A stretch of 7,820 nucleotides of DNA from Actinomycetes bacterium (GTDB lineage: Bacteria > Actinomycetota > Actinomycetes > Actinomycetales > Cellulomonadaceae), in NCBI GenBank assembly GCA_023462275.1, contig JAEWYD010000378.1:1-7820 (forward strand), written 5' to 3'. A model generated the notes under the pieces. That model searched no databases. It was given only the letters and a program-made list of their open reading frames with translations, and had not been told where the DNA came from. Shown one piece after another: positions 1 to 5,679 of this stretch. The first letter of the stretch is position 1. Each line of letters begins with the position of its first letter. The position numbers and the translations under genes are program-made.

Positions 1-595
1 GCTCGGTGGCGCGCTGGCGCAGCAGCAGCACGCCGCCGACGGCGAGCGCGACGGTCGGCAGCCAGAGCCCCTCCGTCGGGCCGACGGTCGTGGCGAACAG
101 GGTGGCGATGATGGGGCCCACGATGAACACGAGCTCGTCGAGCGCCGCCTCGAGCGAGTAGGCGGTGTGGATCTGCCGCGGGTCGTCGAGCACGTACGTC
201 CAGCGGGCGCGCACGAGGGCACCGACGGAGCCGATGGCGGAGCCGGTCACCACTGCGGCGGCGAAGAGCCACGCCGGGTGCGCATCGAGCGCGATGGCCA
301 CGACGAAGCCGAGCATCCCGACCGTGGCGACGACGATGGCCGGCCGCATCACGCGCGCCTGGCCGTGTGCGTCGACGAGCCGGGCGAGGAACGGTGCCGC
401 GACCGCGTGCACGACGACGTAGACGGCCGTGATCTGGCCGGCCAGCCCGTAGGAGCCGTAGATCCTCGAGACGCCGATGACGACGGCGATGCCGACCATG
501 GACATGGGCAGGCGTGCGAGGACGCCCGCGGCGGAGAAGGCCAGGGCTCCGGGGCGCGCGAGGACCTCGCGGTACGGCTGGAGCATGATCGCCAT
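1..595 (-). CDS. MFS family transporter, N-terminal half (runs off the window)
   Basis: Reading the minus strand from the ATG at 595 gives 198 residues open to the window edge (MAIMLQPYREVLARPGAL...). About six hydrophobic segments can be seen (near residues 17-42, 50-70, 84-103, 108-130, 153-170 and 176-193), which is the first half of a 12-helix major facilitator. Between helices 2 and 3 lies a motif-A-like loop (residues 71-85, ARLVDAHGQARVMRP). The stretch SLEAALDELVFIVGP (147-161) is typical of actinobacterial MFS proteins annotated as putative exporters. The substrate cannot be told. The start is uncertain: an ATG at 586 (codon 4) sits 9 nt after GGGAGA, while the ATG at 595 sits 9 nt after GTGGGG. 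It lies on the same strand as pgm, 133 nt downstream of it, with a hairpin between, so it is probably a separate transcript. Confidence 0.85.
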   Translation of the reverse strand, partial: MAIMLQPYREVLARPGALAFSAAGVLARLPMSMVGIAVVIGVSRIYGSYGLAGQITAVYVVVHAVAAPFLARLVDAHGQARVMRPAIVVATVGMLGFVVAIALDAHPAWLFAAAVVTGSAIGSVGALVRARWTYVLDDPRQIHTAYSLEAALDELVFIVGPIIATLFATTVGPTEGLWLPTVALAVGGVLLLRQRATE

Positions 596-634
596 TCTCC
601 CGCGCCCCACCGACGCGCCCGACCGGATCAGGGC

Positions 635-666
635 GTGACGGCGTGTGACGCCCACCACCCCGTCAC
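635..666. repeat. GTGACG direct and inverted repeats upstream of the MFS gene
   Basis: GTGACG occurs at 635-640 and 645-650, and its complement CGTCAC at 661-666. The copies at 645-650 and 661-666 can form a 6-bp stem with a 10-nt loop. The cluster lies 40-71 nt upstream of the MFS start, where an operator or leader hairpin could sit, but the motif is short and GC-rich so chance is possible. Confidence 0.25.
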
Positions 667-673
667 CCACCCC

Positions 674-713
674 TTCGAGTGGAGCGCGGTGGCGCCCCCG
701 TGCTCCACTCGAG
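674..713 (-). terminator. Long hairpin after pgm, probable terminator
   Basis: The arms CGAGTGGAGC (676-685) and GCTCCACTCG (702-711) are perfectly complementary. The stem extends outward through 675-712 and a G-U pair at 674-713, and inward through a wobble pair (686-701) and three G-C pairs (687-689 with 698-700), leaving an 8-nt loop. It begins 16 nt past the pgm stop codon. There is no U-tract on either strand, as is common for actinobacterial terminators. It could instead act as an mRNA 3'-end stabiliser. Confidence 0.6.
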
Positions 714-728
714 CCGAGCGGCTGGAGG

Positions 729-2411
729 TTAGGCCAGGGACTGGCTGACCAGCGCTTTCGCGGCCTCCTGGACCTCGGCGAGGTGCTCGGCGGAGACGAA
801 CGACTCCGCGTACACCTTGTAGACGTCCTCCGTGCCGGACGGCCGCGCGGCGAACCACGCGTTCGCCGTCGTGACCTTGAGGCCGCCGATCGAGGCGCCG
901 TTGCCGGGCGCCTTCGTCAGCCGCCCGGTGATCTCCTCGCCGGCCAGCGTTGTGGCGGACACCTGCTCGGGCTGCAGGCCGGCCAGCGCCGCCTTCTGCT
1001 CGCGCGTCGCCGCGGCGTCGATGCGCGCGTACCAGGAGCGCCCGAAGCGTTCGACCAGCCCGGCGTGCAGCTGCGACGGCGAGTGGCCGGTGCGCGCGGT
1101 GATCTCCGAGGCCAGCAGCGCCAGCAAGATGCCGTCCTTGTCGGTCGTCCACACGGTGCCGTCCTGGCGCAGGAAGGACGCGCCCGCGGATTCCTCGCCC
1201 CCGAACCCGACGGACCCGTCGAGCAGCCCGGGCACGAACCACTTGAACCCGACGGGCACCTCGAGCAGCCGGCGTCCGTGGTGCGCGGCCACCCGGTCGA
1301 TCAGGGCGGACGAGACCAGCGTCTTGCCCACCGCCGCGTCGGGCGCCCAGCCCGGCCGCGCGCCGCCGTACAGGTAGTCGATCGCGACGGCGAGGTAGTG
1401 GTTGGGGTTCATTAGGCCGGCGTCGGGCGTGACGATGCCGTGCCGGTCGGAGTCCGCGTCGTTGCCCGTCGCGATGTCGTAGGGCGAGTCGCCCGCCATC
1501 GCCGTCACCAGCGACGCCATGGCGTACGGCGACGAGCAGTCCATGCGGATCTTGCCGTCCCAGTCGAGCGTCATGAACGCCCACCGCGGGTCGACCGTCG
1601 GGTTCACGACCGTCAGGTCCAGGTCGTAACGCTCGCCGATCGCGCCCCAGTAGTCGACGGCCGCGCCGCCGAGCGGGTCCGCGCCGATCCGCACGCCCGC
1701 CGCCCGGATGGCGTCGACGTCGATCACCGACGAGAGGTCGTCCACGTAGGCCGAGAGGAAGTCGTGCTTCGCCGTCGTCGGCGCCGCGAGGGCCGCCTCG
1801 AGCGAGACGCGCCTGATGCTCCCGACGCCGGAGCGCAGCAGCTCGTTCGCGCGCGCGGCGATCCAGCCCGTCGCGTCGGAGTCCGCGGGGCCGCCGTGCG
1901 GCGGGTTGTACTTGAAGCCGCCGTCACGCGGCGGGTTGTGCGACGGGGTGACGACGATGCCGTCGGCGAGGCCCGTGCCGGACAGCGCGCCGGACGTGCG
2001 CACGCCCTCCGCCGTCGTCGCGCCGTTGTGCAGCAGGATCGCGTGCGAGACGGCGGGAGTCGGGGTGTAGGCGTCGCGCGCGTCGATGCGGACCTCGACG
2101 TCGGCGGCGGCGAGCACCTCGAGCGCCGTCTGCCACGCGGGCAGCGAGAGGGCGTGCGTGTCCCGGCCGATGAAGAGCGGCCCGTCCGTGCCCTGGCTGC
2201 GGCGGTACTCGACGATCGCCGCCGTGATGGCGACGATGTGGGCCTCGTTGAAGGCCGAGTCGAGCGACGAGCCGCGGTGGCCGGACGTGCCGAACACGAC
2301 CTGCTGGCCGGGGTCGTCGGGGTCGGGTCGGCGGTCGTAGTAGGCGCCCACGAGGGCGTCCGTGTCGATGAGGTCCTCGGGCTGGGCAACGGTTCCGGCG
2401 CGCTCGTGCAT
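729..2411 (-). CDS. pgm: Phosphoglucomutase (alpha-D-glucose phosphate-specific)
   Basis: The product interconverts glucose 1-phosphate and glucose 6-phosphate in the cytosol, linking glycolysis to glycogen, trehalose and NDP-sugar synthesis. The 560-residue protein begins MHERAGTVAQPEDLIDTDAL, matching the start of E. coli Pgm, which supports the ATG at 2411; GAGGA lies 7 nt upstream. All four active-site loops of the phosphohexomutase family are present: TPSHNP with the phosphorylated serine S157, the Mg-binding DADSD (D318, D320, D322), the sugar-specificity loop GGEES (404-408), and the phosphate-binding RPSGT (523-527). The N-terminal GTSGHRGSS (41-49) is also characteristic. Compared with E. 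coli Pgm as I recall it, there is an extra loop of about 12-14 residues around 131-146. It is divergent from the DUF5926 gene. A longer in-frame reading upstream is antisense to that gene and is not the start. I see no clear promoter for pgm in the spacer. Confidence 0.96.
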   Translation of the reverse strand: MHERAGTVAQPEDLIDTDALVGAYYDRRPDPDDPGQQVVFGTSGHRGSSLDSAFNEAHIVAITAAIVEYRRSQGTDGPLFIGRDTHALSLPAWQTALEVLAAADVEVRIDARDAYTPTPAVSHAILLHNGATTAEGVRTSGALSGTGLADGIVVTPSHNPPRDGGFKYNPPHGGPADSDATGWIAARANELLRSGVGSIRRVSLEAALAAPTTAKHDFLSAYVDDLSSVIDVDAIRAAGVRIGADPLGGAAVDYWGAIGERYDLDLTVVNPTVDPRWAFMTLDWDGKIRMDCSSPYAMASLVTAMAGDSPYDIATGNDADSDRHGIVTPDAGLMNPNHYLAVAIDYLYGGARPGWAPDAAVGKTLVSSALIDRVAAHHGRRLLEVPVGFKWFVPGLLDGSVGFGGEESAGASFLRQDGTVWTTDKDGILLALLASEITARTGHSPSQLHAGLVERFGRSWYARIDAAATREQKAALAGLQPEQVSATTLAGEEITGRLTKAPGNGASIGGLKVTTANAWFAARPSGTEDVYKVYAESFVSAEHLAEVQEAAKALVSQSLA

Positions 2412-2502
2412 GGAGCGATCCTCGCACCCGGCCTGACGCCGGCGCACGGGGTGTGTGCGCAGACGCCGCACTCTGCCGCCGACGCCGGTACCCTCGCTCA
2501 CC
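2412..2502. promoter_or_regulatory. Divergent spacer between pgm and the DUF5926 gene
   Basis: This 91-bp spacer must hold the starts of both divergent transcripts. On the minus strand it has GAGGA (2419-2423) as the pgm ribosome-binding site but no TANNNT box. On the plus strand it has TACCCT just before the DUF5926 ATG. A 5-bp stem (CCGGC, loop CTGAC, GCCGG) is the only obvious symmetry. Confidence 0.4.
2489..2494 (+). promoter_or_regulatory. -10 box TACCCT for a leaderless DUF5926 transcript
   Basis: TACCCT fits the actinobacterial TANNNT consensus and ends 8 nt before the ATG at 2503, so transcription should start at about 2501-2503. No Shine-Dalgarno sequence precedes the ATG, which supports a leaderless mRNA. 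No good -35 hexamer is seen. Confidence 0.45.
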
Positions 2503-3327
2503 ATGGCCAAGGCTGAGTTCGTCCTGCGTCCGTTCGAAGGTCTGCCCGGTGAGCCCGACTGGGTCGCCATGCGCGAGGTGGTCCCCGCCGCGACGGCGAC
2601 CGCGCGTACCACCGCGGAGTACGGCGCGAAGGACGTCACGATCGTGACCGTCCTGCCGATGGCGTGGCCCGCGCTCAAGCGCGCCGACGGCGTCGTGATG
2701 GTGGCGCTGCAGCAGAACGCCGGCTCCGGCGACGCCTCCCGCGACCTGGCGCAGCTGCTCCTGCTCGCCCTCGAGCTCGAGCCCGGGACGCCGATCCAGT
2801 CGGCGCCGATGCCGGAGCCCGGCCCGCGCCTGCAGGACGTGCTCGACCTCACCGTGCCCTTCGAGGTCACCCTCCACGAGACGTTCGGGTTCTGGACGCC
2901 GGAGGGCACCGAGCTGCCCGCGGAGGCCCGGCAGCAGCTGGACGACCTCGAGGTGCTGCCGACCCGCCGCCTGACCTCGGTCGACGCCGCGTACTGGACC
3001 CGCATCAGCGGCCGCGAGTACCTGCGCTGGGCGCAGCCGCACGACGAGGAGGCGTTCATGGACGCCCTCGCGCGCCTGCACGCGAAGCGTCGGTCGGGCC
3101 TGGGCGAGGGCGGCGACCGCGGCCGCTTCCTCGGCGCGTTCCGGTCCTGCGGCCTCGTCGTGCCGGTCTGGGACCTCGAGCTGGACCTCGCGCCCGAGAC
3201 GCTCGAGGAGGAGGTGCTCGCGCTGCGCGGGCGGCTCGACGAGGCGCTCGCGGTCGACGCCCCGCTGGACGCGAACGAGCGCCGGGCGCGCGCCGGCCTC
3301 GTGGCCCGGCAGCTGACGCTGCGCTGA
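2503..3327 (+). CDS. DUF5926 family protein, function unknown
   Basis: This 274-residue soluble, acidic protein starts MAKAEFVLRPFEGLPGEPDW. I recognise the pattern of the actinobacterial DUF5926 family: RPFEGLPGE-DWVA-REVVPAATA (9-32), VLPMAWPAL (50-58), SGDASRDLAQ (75-84), GPRLQDVLDLTVPFE (107-121), FGFW (128-131), VDAAYW (160-165), LRWAQPHDEE (174-183) and VPVWDLELDL (220-229). It has no signal peptide, no membrane segment and no nucleotide-binding motif. Streptomycete members, as I recall them, carry a SEC-C zinc motif (CPCGSG...) before this domain; here it is absent and no in-frame upstream sequence encodes it. Such proteins are sometimes mislabelled SecA-like because of that motif. The ATG at 2503 is chosen because homology starts there and a -10 box sits just upstream; GTG at 2455 would add 16 arginine/proline-rich residues with no support. 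Confidence 0.85.
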   Translation: MAKAEFVLRPFEGLPGEPDWVAMREVVPAATATARTTAEYGAKDVTIVTVLPMAWPALKRADGVVMVALQQNAGSGDASRDLAQLLLLALELEPGTPIQSAPMPEPGPRLQDVLDLTVPFEVTLHETFGFWTPEGTELPAEARQQLDDLEVLPTRRLTSVDAAYWTRISGREYLRWAQPHDEEAFMDALARLHAKRRSGLGEGGDRGRFLGAFRSCGLVVPVWDLELDLAPETLEEEVLALRGRLDEALAVDAPLDANERRARAGLVARQLTLR

Positions 3328-3364
3328 CCCCTGCGCTGACCCTGCACTGACCCCGCGCTGACCC
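3321..3364 (+). repeat. Four-copy 11-12 bp tandem repeat over the DUF5926 stop codon
   Basis: The unit GCGCTGACCC occurs at 3321-3330, 3333-3342, 3344-3353 (one change, GCACTGACCC) and 3355-3364, separated by CT, T and C. The first copy contains the stop codon TGA (3325-3327). Because the spacing is 12, 11 and 11, the TGAs at 3325, 3337, 3348 and 3359 fall in all three forward frames. Confidence 0.85.
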
Positions 3365-3377
3365 GCCGCGGGACGGT

Positions 3378-3392
3378 GCCGCCGTCGGCGGC
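3378..3392 (+). terminator. Short GC hairpin, weak terminator candidate
   Basis: GCCGCC (3378-3383) pairs with GGCGGC (3387-3392) across a 3-nt loop. It lies 50 nt after the DUF5926 stop and upstream of the next gene's promoter. There is no U-tract, and short inverted repeats like this are common in GC-rich DNA. Confidence 0.25.
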
Positions 3393-3463
3393 CTGGCCTC
3401 CTCGGATGACCATGCGTTGACCGCCGCGTGGGGAACCGATGATGCAGGCTCCTCGGGACGCAC

Positions 3464-3469
3464 TAGGGT
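3464..3469 (+). promoter_or_regulatory. -10 box TAGGGT for a leaderless glycosyltransferase transcript
   Basis: TAGGGT fits TANNNT and its last base is 7 nt before the G of GTG at 3476, which is exactly where +1 is expected. There is no Shine-Dalgarno before either GTG (3470 or 3476). The coincidence of +1 with the start codon favours a leaderless mRNA and decides the start. No convincing -35 is present at the usual spacing. Confidence 0.55.
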
Positions 3470-3475
3470 GTGCAC

Positions 3476-4405
3476 GTGGCCACGTCCCGCCGCTCCCGCA
3501 CCGCGCAGGAGCAGCAGCCTGCCCCGGACACGGTGGCGGATGCGGTCCCTGAGGTGGCCCCGGACGCGGTCCCTGAGGCGGCCCCGGTCGCGGCCCAGGA
3601 CGCGGTCCAGGACGCGGCCCCGGCCCCCGTCCGCAAGCCGCGGGCGCGCAAGGCCGCCGCGCGGCCCCAGCCGGAGCAGCGCGTCGCCGTCGTGATCCCG
3701 GCGAAGGACGAGTCCCGGCGCATCGCCGCCACCGTCCGGGCCGCGCGCGCCATCCCGCACGTCGACCTCGTGCTCGTCGTCGACGACGGCAGCGAGGACG
3801 CCACCCAGCACGTCGCGCGCGAGGCGGGCGCCGTCGTCGTGCGGCACAGCCACAACCGCGGCAAGGCGGCCGCGATGGAGACGGGCGCCGCCGTCGTCGC
3901 GATGCGCGACGTCGAGGACGGCCCGGCCCGGCTGCTCCTGTTCATCGACGGTGACCTCGCTGAGACCGCGGTCAACACGGCCCCGCTGGTGCCCCCGGTG
4001 CTCGCCGGCGACGCCGACGCCACGATCGCCCTGCTGCCGCCGCAGCCCGGCGCGGGCGGGCGCGGGATCGTCGTCGGGCTCGCGCGCCGCTCCATCCAGT
4101 CGATGACCGGCTGGACGCCGACGCAGCCGTTGTCCGGGATGCGCTGCCTCACGCGCGCCGCGTTCGAGGCCGCGACCCCGCTCGCCCGCGGGTGGGGCGT
4201 GGAGACCGGCATGACGATCGACCTGCTCACGCAGGGCTTCCGCGTGCAGGAGGTGCCGTGCGACCTGCGGCACCGGCCCTCGGGCAGCGACTGGCGCGGC
4301 CAGGTGCACCGCGCCGCCCAGTACCGCGACGTGCTGCTGGCGGCCAACGCCCGACGCGTGCGGCACGCCGTCGGGCGGCTGCGCCGGAGCGCCGAGGAGG
4401 ACTGA
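3476..4405 (+). CDS. Family 2 (GT-A fold) glycosyltransferase with Ala/Pro-rich N-terminal tail
   Basis: The 309-residue protein has a disordered N-terminus (about 1-68) rich in Ala, Pro, Asp and Gln, ending in a basic RKPRARKAA patch, then a GT-A domain. Visible motifs are VVIPAKDES (72-80), VVDDGSEDAT (101-110) for nucleotide binding, HNRGKAAAMETG (126-137), the metal-binding D-x-D as DGD (158-160), LSGMRCL (219-225), and GWGVETGM (239-246), where E243 is a candidate catalytic residue. The layout resembles glucosyl-3-phosphoglycerate synthase and polyprenyl-phosphate glycosyltransferases, so the donor is likely an NDP-hexose; the acceptor is unknown. There is no membrane segment, so it should act in the cytosol or peripherally. 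The start is GTG 3476 rather than GTG 3470, because of the promoter position. Confidence 0.85.
   Translation: MATSRRSRTAQEQQPAPDTVADAVPEVAPDAVPEAAPVAAQDAVQDAAPAPVRKPRARKAAARPQPEQRVAVVIPAKDESRRIAATVRAARAIPHVDLVLVVDDGSEDATQHVAREAGAVVVRHSHNRGKAAAMETGAAVVAMRDVEDGPARLLLFIDGDLAETAVNTAPLVPPVLAGDADATIALLPPQPGAGGRGIVVGLARRSIQSMTGWTPTQPLSGMRCLTRAAFEAATPLARGWGVETGMTIDLLTQGFRVQEVPCDLRHRPSGSDWRGQVHRAAQYRDVLLAANARRVRHAVGRLRRSAEED
3539..3610 (+). repeat. 24-bp repeat inside the glycosyltransferase tail
   Basis: Two nearly identical 24-bp units (3539-3562 and 3563-3586) encode DAVPEVAP and DAVPEAAP. A third, degenerate unit (3587-3610) encodes VAAQDAVQ, followed by DAAPAP. The repeat explains the low-complexity tail and is likely to vary in copy number between strains. 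Confidence 0.75.
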
Positions 4406-4414
4406 GGGCCTACC

Positions 4415-4439
4415 GCCCGGGTCCGGAACGCCCGCGGGC
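4415..4439 (+). terminator. Possible terminator after the glycosyltransferase gene
   Basis: GCCCG (4415-4419) can pair with CGGGC (4435-4439), and 4430-4439 is itself a perfect palindrome, GCCCGCGGGC. It starts 10 nt after the stop codon. No U-tract follows, so the call rests only on position and symmetry. Confidence 0.3.
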
Positions 4440-4472
4440 ACAGGTCCGCGCGCCCACGGTCTGTCTACCTGG

Positions 4473-4488
4473 TGGAAACGCGGTACCA
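4473..4488. promoter_or_regulatory. LacI-type operator-like palindrome
   Basis: TGGAAACGCGGTACCA is an imperfect 16-bp palindrome centred on CG, matching in 6 of 8 half-site positions. LacI-family operators in actinobacteria are typically 14-20 bp palindromes with a central CG. It lies 125 nt upstream of the binding-protein start, a plausible place to control the importer. Confidence 0.25.
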
Positions 4489-4505
4489 GGGAGTGGACGG
4501 ATCTC

Positions 4506-4511
4506 TACCAT
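4506..4511 (+). promoter_or_regulatory. Possible -10 box TACCAT of the ABC importer operon
   Basis: TACCAT fits TANNNT and would start transcription near 4518, giving an 80-nt 5' UTR. No matching -35 hexamer is visible, so this is weak. Confidence 0.25.
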
Positions 4512-4597
4512 CGGTCGCGGAACCCGGCGCGGACCACTGCCGCCCCGCACCGGGCGCACGTCCGACGCGGCGCGGTTCTCGTCCGGAAGGAATCCCC

Positions 4598-5614
4598 GTG
4601 AAGCACCCCCAGCCCAGGGCCGCCGCCACGCTGCTCGCGGCCGCGCTCCTCCTGTCCGCCTGCAGCGGCTCCGGCGACGACGCCGACAAGCCCGGCAACG
4701 GTGACGGTGACCAGACCGCCGCGGCGGGCACCAAGGTCACGATCGGCATCACGCAGATCATCACGCACCCCTCCCTGGACGCGGCGCGCGACGGCTTCAA
4801 GGCCGCGCTGAAGGACGCCGGCTACGACGTCGACTACGACGAGCAGAACGCCGAGGGCGACCCGTCCATCGCGGCATCCATCGCGGGTGCCTTCGCCGCG
4901 GAGGACCTGGACCTCGTCCTCGCGGTCGCCACCCCCACCGCGATGGCCGCGGCCCAGGCGATCACCGACGTCCCCCTGCTGTTCACGGCGGTCACCGACC
5001 CCGAGGGCTCCGCGCTCGTCGAGAGCATGGACAAGCCTGGCGGGAACGTCACCGGCACCTCTGACGCCGTGCCGGTCAAGGACCTTCTCGAGCTGGTCCC
5101 CCAGCTCGCCCCCGACGCGAAGACCGTCGGCATCGTCTACAACGCGGGCGAGCCGAACGCCGTCACGCAGGTGGACTGGGCCAAGGAGGCGGCCAAGGAG
5201 CTGGGCCTGGAGATCAAGCTCGCGACGGCCGACACGTCCAGCGCCGTGCAGCAGGCCGCGGACTCCCTCGACGTCGACGCGTTCTTCGTCATCACCGACA
5301 ACACGGTCGTCAGCGCCCTCGAGACGCTGATCCAGGTGGCGGAGGACAAGAAGATCCCGGTCATCGCGTCGGAGGGCGACTCCGTCAAGCGCGGCGCCAT
5401 CGCCACCATCGGCATCGACTACTTCCAGCTCGGCTACCAGACGGGCGAGATGGCCGTGAAGGTGCTCAAGGGCGAGGCCGACCCGGCCACGATGCCGGTC
5501 GAGACCCAGACCGAGCTGGCCGTCTCGCTCAACAAGGGCGCCGCCGAGCGCATGGGCGTCACGATCCCGGACGACCTGCTCGCCAAGGCCGACCCCGAGA
5601 ACATCACCGAGTAG
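4598..5614 (+). CDS. ABC importer substrate-binding lipoprotein, COG2984/TrpX-like
   Basis: The 338-residue protein has a lipoprotein signal peptide (MKHPQPRAAATLLAAALLL) ending in the lipobox L19-S20-A21-C22, so it should be anchored to the outer face of the membrane. A Ser/Gly/Asp linker follows, then a type I periplasmic-binding fold from about residue 47 (KVTIGITQIITHPSLD). Family hallmarks of the ABC_sub_bind group (PF04392/COG2984) include LVLAVATPTAMAAAQA, KPGGNVTGTSD, KTVGIVYN, and an aromatic IDYFQLGYQTG near the C-terminus. In streptococci this family with its partners is known as the tryptophan importer TrpXYZ; the ligand here is unproven. GTG 4598 is the start because AAGGA lies 6 nt upstream and the signal peptide begins there; a GTG at 4472 would add 42 residues and bury the signal. 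It is first in a three-gene operon. Confidence 0.88.
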   Translation: MKHPQPRAAATLLAAALLLSACSGSGDDADKPGNGDGDQTAAAGTKVTIGITQIITHPSLDAARDGFKAALKDAGYDVDYDEQNAEGDPSIAASIAGAFAAEDLDLVLAVATPTAMAAAQAITDVPLLFTAVTDPEGSALVESMDKPGGNVTGTSDAVPVKDLLELVPQLAPDAKTVGIVYNAGEPNAVTQVDWAKEAAKELGLEIKLATADTSSAVQQAADSLDVDAFFVITDNTVVSALETLIQVAEDKKIPVIASEGDSVKRGAIATIGIDYFQLGYQTGEMAVKVLKGEADPATMPVETQTELAVSLNKGAAERMGVTIPDDLLAKADPENITE

Positions 5615-5657
5615 GCCGAACAGCCGAGTAGGTCGAACGGCCGAGTCGGTCGAACGC
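5608..5657 (+). repeat. Three-copy 17-bp tandem repeat over the binding-protein stop codon
   Basis: The units are CGAGTAGGCCGAACAGC (5608-5624), CGAGTAGGTCGAACGGC (5625-5641) and CGAGTCGGTCGAACGC (5642-5657, 16 bp). The first contains the stop TAG (5612-5614). The repeat fills most of the 65-nt gap to the permease. GGCCGA (5614-5619) can pair with TCGGTC (5646-5651), so a weak hairpin is possible. Confidence 0.85.
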
Positions 5658-5679
5658 AGCACCGCAGGAGGACACCGCC

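Larger units (their letters stand above)
4443..4554 (+). promoter_or_regulatory. Mutually exclusive helices upstream of the ABC importer
   Basis: GGTCCGCGC (4443-4451) is perfectly complementary to GCGCGGACC (4527-4535). The second arm can instead fold locally: CCCGGCGCGG (4523-4532) pairs with CCGCACCGGG (4545-4554) with one mismatch and a 12-nt loop. Between the long-range arms, CTACCTGGT (4465-4473) pairs with ACCAGGGAG (4485-4493) with one mismatch. Competing helices in a leader can be a switch, but this holds only if the transcript starts before 4443. I recognise no known riboswitch class. Confidence 0.3.

Noticed and set aside
628..1584. Minus-strand open frame of 318 codons overlapping pgm
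   Set aside because: It is in another frame of pgm with Arg/Gly/Ala-rich low-complexity translation, a GC-rich shadow; no domain is recognisable.
2412..3413. N-terminal extension of the pgm reading frame to 894 residues
   Set aside because: The extension is arginine/serine-rich, lies antisense to the DUF5926 gene, and Pgm homology with a good ribosome-binding site starts at 2411.
4472..4597. Upstream GTG start for the binding protein adding 42 residues
   Set aside because: It would bury the lipoprotein signal peptide; GTG 4598 has AAGGA at 6 nt and the signal starts there.
4443..4597. Known riboswitch (TPP, cobalamin, purine, guanidine, SAM, glycine) before the importer
   Set aside because: I looked for their conserved core strings and found none; partial resemblance to a purine-type CTACC segment lacks the other conserved bases.
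5608..5657. LexA/SOS-box array, because CGAAC recurs
   Set aside because: Only one half-site orientation is present in each unit; no facing GTTCG partner at the right spacing.
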